Shown here: positions 13,191 to 21,705 of the stretch, one piece after another
Layout: each line of letters begins with the position of its first letter
Numbering within the stretch: position 1 is the stretch's first letter
Origin: a virus
DNA: 26,209 nucleotides
Reading direction: 5' to 3' (one strand)
Virus record (IMG/VR): IMGVR_UViG_3300032333_000126
Span: 1-26,209 of that record
Translations under genes and position numbers: made by a program
The notes under the pieces: generated by a model
What the model was told of the DNA's origin: nothing
Databases searched by the model: none
What the model saw: only the letters and a program-made list of their open reading frames with translations

Positions 13191-14910
13191 AGCCACACCG
13201 CGAGCTTTCAAAAAGTTTGTGCGACCAACAAAGCCACTTACAGTAGCATTACTAGAAGCACTGTCAGAGGAATTAGATACTGCTATTGAGATGGGTGATT
13301 ATGACAGTGGCTTGGCAACTGCTCTTCCCGGATACGATTTAAACTACGAGGATTGGCTACGTGTATATGCTCCGCATGCAGCGTCATCTACATTAGCAGA
13401 GCATCATCACCGGGCTTGGCAGTGGGCTGAGGCCATAGAGCCTCACAAGTTCTGTTCATCACTTATTGAATGTTGGTTTCGCGGTGGTGGTAAATCAACT
13501 ACGATGGAACTTATCGTAAGTAGATTAGCAGTTAAAGCGACTCGCAGATTTGCTGTGTACGTGTGTGCGACGCAAGACATGGCTGATAGGCACGTTCAAG
13601 ATATTGCTACAGCAATGGAGCGGTGTGGCATTGAGCGAGCCGTGAATAAGTATGGATTTTCTAAGGGATGGAGTGCTAGTAAATTACGCACAGCAAATGG
13701 TTTTAATATCCTTGCCTTTGGTCTTGACACTGGCGCTCGTGGTGTTAAGTTGGATCACCTGCGACCTGACATGATTATATTGGACGACATTGATGAGCTT
13801 GACGACTCGGTGAATGCGGTAGATAAAAAGATACGCACAATAACACAAACCATTCTCCCGGCAAAAAGCACTGACTGTGCAGTTGTGTTTGTGCAGAACA
13901 GGATTCACGCCAACTCGGTTATGTCACAGGTGCTAAGTGGTGAACTAGACATGCTGCAAGATCGCATACAGTCACCTATTGTTCCCGCAGTACAGGATTT
14001 AGAGTACACGACCTACGAGCGAGAAGATGGTCGTCTTGGATACAGGATTACTGGCGGAACACCGACGTGGCATCACAAAACAATAGAAGTATGCCAGCAC
14101 GAAATTGACACATATGGTCTCTTGTCATTCTTGAGAGAATGCCAGCACGAAGTTGGTGTTGGTGGATTATTCTTTCCTGACTTTAGGGAGTATAGTTCCG
14201 ATGGAAAGCCATGGCATGTTGTTGATCACGTAGAGATAGAACCATGGTGGCGTATTTGGGCAAGTCATGACTTTGGCACTGGAGCACCTGCTTGCTTCCT
14301 TCTGTACGCAAGTGATGACAGAGAAAATGTTTACGTCATTGGTGAAATGTACGAGGCCGGACTGGTCAGCAGTAAACAAGCAGATAAGTGTTTGGAATTA
14401 CTTGAATCAAAAAAACTAGCGTCTCCAGTAAACATTAAAATGCGAGACGGACAATGGAACACAAAACTAGAAGCTTTAGCGTTTGACTGGGCAAATACTT
14501 TCCCACCAATGAAGCCTGAAGAACGCATTGGTGAATATCCTGTAGAGGTATGGTGGGAAAAGGGTTTACCAGCCGTTCGGGCAGTAAAAGATAGAAAAGC
14601 TGGTTGGAGACGCGTGAAAGAATGGTTAGATTCTACGGATGTTGTTAACGGTGTACCTAAGCCAAAACTGCAAATTGTCCGTGGTGCATGTCCTAACTTA
14701 ATCAAGCAATTGAGCAATACGATGGCTCACCCACGTGACCCTGAAGACATTGACAGTGGGACAAAGAACGACCACGCCATTGATAGTTTTAGGTACGGCG
14801 TAATGTGGCGCGAGTATCCTGTTAAATGTCCCGAACTAGCAGATAAAATGCCATCGGCGGAAAAACATATTCCTACATGGATGAAGCAGAAAGATAATAA
14901 GTGGTTATGA
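13168..14910 (+). CDS. Terminase large subunit (packaging ATPase/nuclease)
   Basis: TerL pumps DNA into the prohead and cuts it. The 580-residue protein has the expected two parts. The ATPase has a Walker A FRGGGKST at residues 104-111, a segment AVYVCATQDMAD after it, and a Walker B MIILDD at 202-207, with FVQNRIHANS (241-250) in the position of the coupling motif. The RNase H-like nuclease has candidate metal ligands D368 (ASHDFG), D440 (AFDWA) and D535 or D539 (NDHAIDSFRYG). Length is usual for the family. It overlaps the small-subunit gene by 23 bases, so coupled translation is likely; the upstream GGAA is a modest ribosome site. The small gene at 14907 overlaps its stop as ATGA. Confidence 0.95.
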   Translation: MKTVASSRATPRAFKKFVRPTKPLTVALLEALSEELDTAIEMGDYDSGLATALPGYDLNYEDWLRVYAPHAASSTLAEHHHRAWQWAEAIEPHKFCSSLIECWFRGGGKSTTMELIVSRLAVKATRRFAVYVCATQDMADRHVQDIATAMERCGIERAVNKYGFSKGWSASKLRTANGFNILAFGLDTGARGVKLDHLRPDMIILDDIDELDDSVNAVDKKIRTITQTILPAKSTDCAVVFVQNRIHANSVMSQVLSGELDMLQDRIQSPIVPAVQDLEYTTYEREDGRLGYRITGGTPTWHHKTIEVCQHEIDTYGLLSFLRECQHEVGVGGLFFPDFREYSSDGKPWHVVDHVEIEPWWRIWASHDFGTGAPACFLLYASDDRENVYVIGEMYEAGLVSSKQADKCLELLESKKLASPVNIKMRDGQWNTKLEALAFDWANTFPPMKPEERIGEYPVEVWWEKGLPAVRAVKDRKAGWRRVKEWLDSTDVVNGVPKPKLQIVRGACPNLIKQLSNTMAHPRDPEDIDSGTKNDHAIDSFRYGVMWREYPVKCPELADKMPSAEKHIPTWMKQKDNKWL

Positions 14911-15059
14911 TGGTTTTGCTAAGTGTGTGCGCTATTATTTGCACGATATGTTTGATTCTGCAGTCCATATTGTTTTACGGGCTGGTAAATCATTTACGGC
15001 AGATAAAAGAGGAACGATTATTAGTACAGACAATCGTTTCAAATGAAAGGTGGATTTGA
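14907..15059 (+). CDS. Hypothetical 50-residue single-helix membrane protein
   Basis: A short ORF fills the gap between terL and portal. ATG at 14907 overlaps the terL stop as ATGA, and its TGA ends three bases before the portal ATG. The product begins MMVLLSVCAIICTICLIL and continues with a hydrophobic stretch to about residue 27 (LFYGLV), then a charged tail RQIKEERLLVQTIVSNERW. This is one clear N-terminal membrane helix with a basic/acidic cytoplasmic-type tail. No strong Shine-Dalgarno sequence is visible, so translation probably depends on terL. The size and topology resemble spanin-like, holin-like or other tiny phage membrane proteins, but there is no specific family match. The perfect fit between neighbours is good evidence that it is a real gene. 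Confidence 0.62.
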   Translation: MMVLLSVCAIICTICLILQSILFYGLVNHLRQIKEERLLVQTIVSNERWI

Positions 15060-15061
15060 AA

Positions 15062-17338
15062 ATGTCTATAGATATTAATAACTTGATGCAGTCTGCTATG
15101 TCTAAGACATTAATGAATAAGCAGCCAAAAGTGTCCGCTTTTGCAAAACCAAATTCAAATGGAACACAAGGGAGTTTTCCGTTAACCGACAACAAATTGG
15201 AAAACCCTAACAATTTAAAGCTTGATCTTAATGCAAAAGATTGGCGAGTAATCCCAAAAGATCAGCCTGAAGAAGCCAAAAAAATAACCGCGTTTATTAA
15301 AGAGCAGTTTGATTTATCTTATAGGGCGCGTCAAGAAATGGAACTAGAGTGGGTTATGTCCACTGCATTTTTTGAGGGCCGTCAATGGTTTCGTATCAAT
15401 AGTCAAGCTCGTAACCTTGAGAGCTTGATGCACGAGAAAGAACCAAACAGATATTTGACTGTAAATAAAATGCGCCCCTTGATTGACGGTGTAGTAGGTA
15501 AATTAACGCAATGTGCGCCAGATTCAAGTGCTGTACCAATTAGTAATAACCCAGTTGATTTAATGGCTGCCGATGAGGCCAACTATATTGTTAATCACTA
15601 TAACCGAAAGTTTGATCGCGAGACACAAACAAAAGAACGTGTTCGATGGGCTTGCGTTAGCGGTACATCATTTTTAAAAATATTCTGGGATGCAAGCAGA
15701 GAACAAGTTGTCCCACAGATGGATGCTACTGGCTCCGAAATCATTGGTCATACGTCAATGAAAGTAGGGGATATTGTAGAGCAGATTCTTCCTGCGTTTG
15801 ATGTTTACTTTGATCCAATGGCTAAGAGGGATGATGACATCCGTTGGTTGATTCACGCAATGGTCAAACCATTATCATGGTTTATTGACAAGTATGGCGA
15901 TCAAGGAAAGTTAGTAAAACCTGACGGTCAAACAGGTGCAAACGCGGGTTATGTCGATACGTATCTTGATGGAACTAATGGAAATGGTCGCGGATGGGTT
16001 CCTCCATCTCCAAGTAATTTAGGTAATCAAGATACTAAAAAACAAGCTGCTGTTGTTTACGAATACTGGGAAAAACCATCGGCTCTGTATCCGTCTGGTC
16101 GCTATATCGTAAGCACAAACAGTTGTTTGTTGTACGGAGGACCGTGGCCATATGAGAAAAAGGATGCGTTCCCATTTATTCCTTTGCGCTGGCAACCGCG
16201 TAGTGGAACACCATACGGCTATAGCTTGGGATGGGATCTATGCTCATTACAATTAACGTATAACCGAATTTACTCTAGACTCGTAGAACAATTTGAAAAT
16301 CAAAAAGACTACGTTCTAGCAGAAAATTTAAGTGGTATAGGCGCGGATGCTTACGATAATTCGAGTGACAGTATTGATGACAACAATCGAATTTACCGTC
16401 GTATCAACTACAAGCGCGGTAGTCATCCACCACAAATACAGAGAGCACCCGGCATTGGATCAGATCTGTTCCCATTATTGCAGATGATTGAAAAAGACAT
16501 GATGGATGTAGCTGGTCTACACGACGTCAGTCAGGGACAGGCAAGTGCTGGAACACCAGCTGAGTCAGTGCGTTTATTGCAACGCAGTGACAACACACAA
16601 CATAGTTTTATCCGAGCCGACATTGAGATTAGTGCATCTAAAATTAAAGAGTGGGAAGTGTCTTTAATTCAGCAGTTTGCTATTGTTCCATTTGTTGGAA
16701 ATATACAAGGCAAGATGTTGCCACAGGATCAAATTCGACAAGGCGTAATGCGATTTGATGCATTGCGTAGTGGTGGGCAATATCGCATTGTCTATATTCC
16801 CGGATCATCAATGGATGATAGCCCTGACCAAAAGTTGCAAAAACTTGCTGCGTTACGACAGATGGGAGTATTTGGAGACCCTATGGATCCAAGTACCAAC
16901 AGGCTATTTATTGAACTTGCAAATATCCCGCATGCATCTCGCATCTACGAGCACTTAGATCAGCAAGCTCAAAAGATGGAGATGATGCAACAGCAACAGG
17001 CAGCAATGATGCAACAGCAAGCTGCTATGGAAGCACAGGCTAAACAGGAACAGTTTAATCCAGAGGTTGAGCAGATGAAGGTTCAGCTGGAAGTGCAAAA
17101 ACAACAGGCCATTATTCAAGCTAAGCTTGAGGCCGATATATCTCTTGCAGCTGCTAAGGCTGGTATTGATGCTCAACAAAACGAAGAGTATGCAATGACC
17201 GAAATAGGTAAGTCTCAAGCAATGGCTCCTGAAGGACCAATGCCAGTACAACAACCTACTCAACAGCCAATGATGCAGCAGCAATCGATGTTGCCACAAT
17301 CGGGTGGGCAGCAGCCAGCAAACACTGGCATGTTTTAA
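15062..17338 (+). CDS. Portal protein (P22-type, podovirus)
   Basis: The portal forms the ring at the capsid vertex through which DNA enters and leaves. The 758-residue protein has features of the P22-like portal group: an N-terminal helix region with YRARQEMELEWVMSTAFFEGRQW, then YLTVNKMRPLIDGVVGKL, DVYFDPMAKRDDDIRWLIHAM, a central IPLRWQPRSGTPYGYSLGWD and VAGLHDVSQGQASAGTPAESVR. A long C-terminal Gln/Met-rich coiled region (about residues 635-720) is comparable to the barrel of P22 gp1. The ATG at 15062 is preferred because AAAGGTGGA lies 8 bases upstream; a GTG at 15050 overlaps that site. It follows terL and precedes scaffold and capsid, the usual order. Confidence 0.88.
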   Translation: MSIDINNLMQSAMSKTLMNKQPKVSAFAKPNSNGTQGSFPLTDNKLENPNNLKLDLNAKDWRVIPKDQPEEAKKITAFIKEQFDLSYRARQEMELEWVMSTAFFEGRQWFRINSQARNLESLMHEKEPNRYLTVNKMRPLIDGVVGKLTQCAPDSSAVPISNNPVDLMAADEANYIVNHYNRKFDRETQTKERVRWACVSGTSFLKIFWDASREQVVPQMDATGSEIIGHTSMKVGDIVEQILPAFDVYFDPMAKRDDDIRWLIHAMVKPLSWFIDKYGDQGKLVKPDGQTGANAGYVDTYLDGTNGNGRGWVPPSPSNLGNQDTKKQAAVVYEYWEKPSALYPSGRYIVSTNSCLLYGGPWPYEKKDAFPFIPLRWQPRSGTPYGYSLGWDLCSLQLTYNRIYSRLVEQFENQKDYVLAENLSGIGADAYDNSSDSIDDNNRIYRRINYKRGSHPPQIQRAPGIGSDLFPLLQMIEKDMMDVAGLHDVSQGQASAGTPAESVRLLQRSDNTQHSFIRADIEISASKIKEWEVSLIQQFAIVPFVGNIQGKMLPQDQIRQGVMRFDALRSGGQYRIVYIPGSSMDDSPDQKLQKLAALRQMGVFGDPMDPSTNRLFIELANIPHASRIYEHLDQQAQKMEMMQQQQAAMMQQQAAMEAQAKQEQFNPEVEQMKVQLEVQKQQAIIQAKLEADISLAAAKAGIDAQQNEEYAMTEIGKSQAMAPEGPMPVQQPTQQPMMQQQSMLPQSGGQQPANTGMF

Positions 17339-17359
17339 TAAAGTAAAGGTATATTAGAA

Positions 17360-18211
17360 ATGTCCGAAGAGATGGTGACACGAACCGCTGATTCGCCAGC
17401 AGCGGCAACGGGCAATGTTGGTGGTGCGATGTTAGATTTCGTTAGGGAAAGCGCCGGTCCCAGCGAAAGTGGAAATGAGGCGTTAACAACCTCCACAGAC
17501 TCTAGTTCGCAATCATCAGATATTGGGTTTGATCAAAATTCGTTACAAGAGCGAGTAAAACAGAGACTTCTTGAAAACGTGGCTCCGGAAAAAACTCCCG
17601 GAAATGTGCCATATGAACGTTTTAAAGAAGTTAATGATGAAGCAAAACAGCTAAGAGCTGCGCAGGAAGCGTACTCTAAATGGGCTGATGTGATTCGGCA
17701 GTTTGAAGATAGCGGGTATCAATCTGCAGCTGATGTGCAAAAAGCTTATGCTGAGCAACAACAGCAATATCAGGAAAACCAAATACGCGAGCGATGGAGT
17801 CAAGAAGTTCAGCAGAACTATATGGATCCAGAACTAGCTCGCGTACAAGCCGAATCTGAAATTCAACGAATGCGTTATGACCAAGTAGTTGGTCAGATGA
17901 ATTCTTATATGGTTGCACAGCAACGCCAGCAAGCATTTGAGCAATATCCATATGCATCTAGAGCACAGGATATTGTAGATAACCTAATTGGTCAGGGAGT
18001 ATCACCGCTAGATGCTGCTGCTGCTGTACACCGTCAGGTGTCAGGTCTTGTTGAATCGCTAGTACCAGAATTAATGAATATGGTTACTACACAACAGGGC
18101 ACACCAACACCAATTGGTGGTGGAGACTCAGCTAACGCTACTGTCCCACCGCCACGCAATTCACAACAAACTGGATTCGGTGGAATCACTAGATTACTAG
18201 GGATCCGGTAG
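17360..18211 (+). CDS. Putative scaffolding protein
   Basis: This 283-residue protein lies directly between portal and capsid. The N-terminal 80 residues are disordered in composition (Ala, Ser, Thr, Gly), followed by NVPYERFKEVNDEAKQL, a phrase common in phage scaffold-like proteins. A Gln/Glu-rich helical section (KAYAEQQQQYQENQIRERW; VQQNYMDPELARVQAESEIQ) comes next, then a small C-terminal tail. Scaffolds guide coat assembly and leave before maturation. Position, length, acidic/amide-rich coiled composition and absence of an enzymatic motif agree with that role. AAAGG lies 10 bases upstream of the ATG. No prohead protease motif is visible here or nearby. Confidence 0.72.
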   Translation: MSEEMVTRTADSPAAATGNVGGAMLDFVRESAGPSESGNEALTTSTDSSSQSSDIGFDQNSLQERVKQRLLENVAPEKTPGNVPYERFKEVNDEAKQLRAAQEAYSKWADVIRQFEDSGYQSAADVQKAYAEQQQQYQENQIRERWSQEVQQNYMDPELARVQAESEIQRMRYDQVVGQMNSYMVAQQRQQAFEQYPYASRAQDIVDNLIGQGVSPLDAAAAVHRQVSGLVESLVPELMNMVTTQQGTPTPIGGGDSANATVPPPRNSQQTGFGGITRLLGIR

Positions 18212-18220
18212 GAGAAATAA

Positions 18221-19234
18221 ATGGCTATCGATTTCAACGGTGCTTTAACACTCGCAGATCAAGCTGTCCTTTCTAATGATCCTCTTGTAAAAGAGATCAC
18301 CATGTCTTTGCACCAGACGTGGAACGCAATCAAGGACATCCCTTTTTACACATCGCCTTCCTTACGGCAGGTTGGAGTTCGTTACACTAACGAACCCGGC
18401 ACTATCCCGACTCCGACGTGGTCAACCATCAACGGTGAACCAAACGCAGTCAAGGGCAAGCCAAAGTCGTACGAAGAGCAGATGTATCTCATCCGTAATA
18501 AGATTACGGTTGACTCTCGTTTGCTTGATCAGCCAAACAACATCATTGATCCTGTAGAAGCACAGATTAAGATTTTTATGGAGGGTTTTGCGTACGATTT
18601 TAATGACAAGTTCATTAATAACGATCCGACATCGGCAACAGCTGGCAATAGCCCAGACTGTTTCCCCGGTATTCGCTATCGTCTTGAGAACCGTGCGCAA
18701 TTCGATATCCCAACAGACTGTTTAATTGCACCAGCTTCTACAGCAGCTTCCTTAAACGTTGCAGGAACGTTTAACATGACTGTTGGAAACGGTACGCTTT
18801 CTGCAATGCAGGAACTGTTTGATAACCTTAATGCTCCTGACGGATCCGGCATTGTTCTGTATATGAACGAAGAAACAAAGCGACGCTTTGAATCTGTCAT
18901 CCGCATGCTTGGAGCAGGTACTGGTTTTGAAACACAACGTGATGCATTTGATCGCGGTGTTGAGTCTTACAAGAACGCAAAGATTCGTACGGTAGGACGC
19001 AAGACTGATGGTTTAACACCAGTCATTACTGCACCTGCTGGATTTAACGATATCTACGCGGTTCGTTATGGTACTGGATATGTACAGGGATGGCAGTCTG
19101 GTCCATTTAAGCCTGAATACCTAGGCAAGTCTAAGGAAAACGGAATTATGCATAATGTTCTGTTTGACTGGGGCATGGGTCTTTGGATGCCTAACGTACG
19201 TTCACTTGCACGTTTACGGTTAGCAACCAGTTAA
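18221..19234 (+). CDS. Putative major capsid protein
   Basis: A 337-residue protein following the scaffold, with a strong AGGAG ribosome site. Its sequence is evenly mixed alpha/beta without low complexity. It contains TYTNEPGT-like and YEEQMYLIRNKITVDSRLL segments, a DKFINNDP turn, the GIRYRLENRAQFDIPTD strand region and a C-terminal MHNVLFDWGMGLWMPNVRSLARLR that fits the final strand of phage coat proteins. Coat subunits of this size are usual for HK97-fold podoviruses. I infer the role from context, length and high-expression signals; the fold itself cannot be read directly. The alternative would be a minor head protein, but no other gene in the window is a better coat candidate. Confidence 0.82.
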   Translation: MAIDFNGALTLADQAVLSNDPLVKEITMSLHQTWNAIKDIPFYTSPSLRQVGVRYTNEPGTIPTPTWSTINGEPNAVKGKPKSYEEQMYLIRNKITVDSRLLDQPNNIIDPVEAQIKIFMEGFAYDFNDKFINNDPTSATAGNSPDCFPGIRYRLENRAQFDIPTDCLIAPASTAASLNVAGTFNMTVGNGTLSAMQELFDNLNAPDGSGIVLYMNEETKRRFESVIRMLGAGTGFETQRDAFDRGVESYKNAKIRTVGRKTDGLTPVITAPAGFNDIYAVRYGTGYVQGWQSGPFKPEYLGKSKENGIMHNVLFDWGMGLWMPNVRSLARLRLATS

Positions 19235-19245
19235 GGAGAATTACA

Positions 19246-20058
19246 ATGCGAGATCGTCTTTTATCTTTTTCGTGGCCTACACAGACTGCTGGTTCCGGTC
19301 AGTTTGGCGTAACAGCACCAAGTGCGAATGGCGTTACTACTTTAAGTCACGCCAGTGCAACGGGTTCACCTGCTGCTATTACAACTGAGTTGAATTACGG
19401 TGGACTGCTTGTCAACCCAATCCCAGCTACATATCTTGGCGCACCAATCGTACTTGATAACGATAACAGTGGGACTGTTGATGCAAATGATTACGTCCGT
19501 GGACAAATCTTAAACCCACTCTATGTAACTCTTGCTGTTCAAACAACTGCTATTGCAATTGATGACACGTTGCAGATTGAGGTTCATGGGTCAAACACCC
19601 AGTCCTTTTCACTGCCGGTTGCGACTGGCAATGCAGCGACAGTACAAGCAAGCACAATCTGGACTCCTCCGGTAGCGTTCGTGCAAACGTTAGCAGTAAC
19701 TAATGCACAGGTTAACGTAGTGTCTCCTAATGGTGGTTTAGTGCAGGTTAACGATAGCGTTAAATTTACTACGACTGTTACTGGATTTACAGCTGGTACT
19801 GTTTATTACGTTGTTAGTGTTGTTGGAAACAACATTCAGTTATCTGCTACGCGTGGTGGTGCAGCAATTACACCAACTGCAACCGGAACTAGTGTTGTAA
19901 CATTTGTACGTGACGTAAATAGCGCACTTATTTCTGTTCCAGTGCAATCTTATGCTAAGTTCATTAAGGTTCGTGCTGTTTCTGGCACGTTACGAACTGG
20001 TGGATTAGTTGCTGTTGGACGCTGTGCGTTCCAGACTGGTCGAGAAGGTACGATCTAA
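19246..20058 (+). CDS. Putative capsid decoration/cement-like protein with Ig-like insertion
   Basis: This 270-residue, beta-rich protein comes right after the capsid gene behind AAGGAG. The N-terminal part is Gly/Ser/Thr-rich; then LYVTLAVQTTAIAIDDTLQIEVHG and, near the end, SVPVQSYAKFIKVRAVSGTLRTGGLVAVGR suggest one beta-sandwich. Between them, at about residues 148-225, lies a separate unit with VNDSVKFTTTVTGFTAGTVYYVVSVVGNNIQLSA cut here by position: V-N-D-S-V-K-F-T-T, then TAGTVYYVV and NNIQLSATRGG. It resembles the short Ig-like repeats often inserted in phage surface proteins. Cement proteins of this kind stabilise the head and bind outer surfaces. The role is inferred from position and composition. 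Confidence 0.6.
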   Translation: MRDRLLSFSWPTQTAGSGQFGVTAPSANGVTTLSHASATGSPAAITTELNYGGLLVNPIPATYLGAPIVLDNDNSGTVDANDYVRGQILNPLYVTLAVQTTAIAIDDTLQIEVHGSNTQSFSLPVATGNAATVQASTIWTPPVAFVQTLAVTNAQVNVVSPNGGLVQVNDSVKFTTTVTGFTAGTVYYVVSVVGNNIQLSATRGGAAITPTATGTSVVTFVRDVNSALISVPVQSYAKFIKVRAVSGTLRTGGLVAVGRCAFQTGREGTI

Positions 20059-20060
20059 TT

Positions 20061-20708
20061 ATGAATCTAGGTCAAATTAAACGTAATGTTAGGATGCTAG
20101 GTAGAAATTACTTTGGCACTGATGCAGATCGTGATCCATTTGGCCTAGATTATTTAATTATTGAACAAGCCAATCAGATAGCTCGTCAAACGGACTGTCT
20201 GGTTGGCCGTCGGTATTTAGATCTTACGATTGACGTAAATGACTACTGTGCTCCCGATATTTACAGAATTAAAGTAGTTAAAGTTTTAGATACATTAGGT
20301 GAATATCAAAAAGTTAGAGTATTTGATTACAGTGACCAGTATATTGATTACTGGCGGAACTTACCTAGTGACACACGACCTGAAATAGTCGTTTTTCGTG
20401 GCATGAATAACATTAGTGTTTATCCAGCTGTAAATGCTACGCTTACTAATGGGCTTTTAATTGAAGGCTACGCTCAACCGGGCGACAATTGGCAATACAC
20501 AACAACAGGCACTGCGTTGCCTAACACAGATTCTACTGAATGCCCATTACCCGATGTTGCTCATGACTGCCTTGTTTACGCAGTCTTACAAGCACGTTCT
20601 ATGCAGATGGCTGACATGAATGGATATCAGATATTCAAAGCTGAATATCTAGACCGATTAGCAATGGTCGATAATTTCGCAAGTACGTACGCACGGAGAG
20701 CAAAGTAA
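20061..20708 (+). CDS. Head-tail adaptor-like protein, copy A
   Basis: A 215-residue protein beginning MNLGQIKRNVRMLGRNYFG. Its layout is an N-terminal helix, a beta segment with RRYLDLTIDVNDYCAPDIYRI, a strand NNISVYPAVNATLTNGLLI, then PLPDVAHDCLVYAVLQARSM and a last helix IFKAEYLDRLAMVDNF. This arrangement (N-terminal helix, central strands with an N-I-x-x-Y/F-P turn, C-terminal helices) suits the adaptor proteins that join portal to tail in short-tailed phages. The next gene, 20708, has the same order of elements, suggesting an ancient duplication. Two bases separate it from 19246 and its stop overlaps the next start. No enzyme motif. Confidence 0.62.
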   Translation: MNLGQIKRNVRMLGRNYFGTDADRDPFGLDYLIIEQANQIARQTDCLVGRRYLDLTIDVNDYCAPDIYRIKVVKVLDTLGEYQKVRVFDYSDQYIDYWRNLPSDTRPEIVVFRGMNNISVYPAVNATLTNGLLIEGYAQPGDNWQYTTTGTALPNTDSTECPLPDVAHDCLVYAVLQARSMQMADMNGYQIFKAEYLDRLAMVDNFASTYARRAK

Positions 20709-21412
20709 TGGCTAAGGGATTTGATGATCTCAGAGACGAAACACTGCGTTTACTCAATGAGTCAGACGATAGTGTCATAGCTGAATTACCTAGTGGAACT
20801 GGAAGTGCTCCTGCGCTTACTAATAACAACGGCATTTTGCAGTATTTAAATGAAGCTGCTTTTGATTTATGTCGCACTTGCGTATATCTTCCGACAACAT
20901 TAAGTGTGCCAACACACACTGGAAGAACTTACGACTTTAGTGCATCCGCTTTAACTTGCCCAATTACAATTCACATCAACGGGACAACTATTCCACTTAC
21001 CCGATGCGGGGAAAATGAATTGCGGTCATACGATCTTAACTACACTATTACGGCTGGTGAACCAACGTACTGGTACGAAGCTGGCTATAACAATATTGGT
21101 TTCTATTCTGTACCATCTACTGCAATTTCATTTATAGCTCGCGGTGCGGGATTACCCACGGCTATTACTGAAGGTTCTGGAACATTCTCATTTTTAAGTG
21201 ATGACTTGTTATTGCAAGCACTACCTGCATATGCTGCTCGTAAGATTGCACTTAAAAACTATGACGATCCATCGCTTGTTGGTCGTACATTCTGGGGTGA
21301 TTGGTATGATCAGGTCCGCATGCAATTGTGGATGCGGTTAGACCCATCATATAAAGGACCCAACGGAATCTTCAGTGTTCCTCCAGTTATGACTGCTGGA
21401 GGCAAACAGTGA
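20708..21412 (+). CDS. Head-tail adaptor-like protein, copy B
   Basis: A 234-residue protein beginning MAKGFDDLRDETLRLLNES. It has an early helix with YLNEAAFDLCRTCVYL, a beta-rich middle (YDFSASALTCPITIHINGTTI), an NNIGFYSVPSTAISFIARG segment comparable to NNISVYPAVNATL in the preceding gene, then LSDDLLLQALPAYAARKIAL and the C-terminal helix RTFWGDWYDQVRMQLW. The matching order of elements suggests both proteins share the adaptor fold and act at the neck. The ATG overlaps the upstream stop by one base. It ends in GTGA, shared with the start of the 21409 gene. No specific family assigned. Confidence 0.6.
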   Translation: MAKGFDDLRDETLRLLNESDDSVIAELPSGTGSAPALTNNNGILQYLNEAAFDLCRTCVYLPTTLSVPTHTGRTYDFSASALTCPITIHINGTTIPLTRCGENELRSYDLNYTITAGEPTYWYEAGYNNIGFYSVPSTAISFIARGAGLPTAITEGSGTFSFLSDDLLLQALPAYAARKIALKNYDDPSLVGRTFWGDWYDQVRMQLWMRLDPSYKGPNGIFSVPPVMTAGGKQ

Positions 21413-21705
21413 CAATCGCTTGGGGCAGATTAGTCTTAGTTGCACTAGCTGCATTTACGGCTAGTGCTGCTCCAGAGTTTGACGCTTCTTGGAAGACTCA
21501 ACATATTCCTGATAATGCCACTTTTGGCACGGTGACTCGCGCTCTGCTTTTATGTAGCGTCGAAGGCTTACGTGCTGGTATACCTGCAATGGCAACTGCG
21601 TTGATTGCTTTCTTTATGAGGCAAGACAGCAATCTGCCCGTGTTCTCCACGAGATTACCGGAGGTTACCAAGATCAGTGAAACGACGAGGCATATCGATG
21701 GATAA
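21409..21705 (+). CDS. Small two-helix membrane protein, possible lysis factor
   Basis: A 98-residue protein with two hydrophobic stretches: LVLVALAAFTASAA (about residues 8-21) and a second one including IPAMATALIAFFM (about 58-70), separated by a polar loop EFDASWKTQHIPDNATFG. The tail is polar. GTG at 21409 overlaps the previous TGA as GTGA. The first stretch could also be a cleavable signal peptide, with TASAA-PEF resembling a signal peptidase site. Directly next to a holin-like gene, it may be a holin partner, an antiholin or a periplasmic factor. No family is recognised, and the membrane topology is a guess from hydrophobicity. Confidence 0.55.
   Translation: MTIAWGRLVLVALAAFTASAAPEFDASWKTQHIPDNATFGTVTRALLLCSVEGLRAGIPAMATALIAFFMRQDSNLPVFSTRLPEVTKISETTRHIDG

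Noticed and set aside
16982-17020. Repeated 15-mer ATGATGCAACAGCAA in the portal gene
   Set aside because: It is explained by Met-Gln-rich codons of the portal coiled region and is not an independent element.
16955-17299. Leu/His-rich minus-strand ORF of 114 residues that looks like a membrane protein
   Set aside because: It is the antisense of the Gln/Met-rich portal C-terminus; CAA/CAG and ATG codons read backwards give Leu and His runs.
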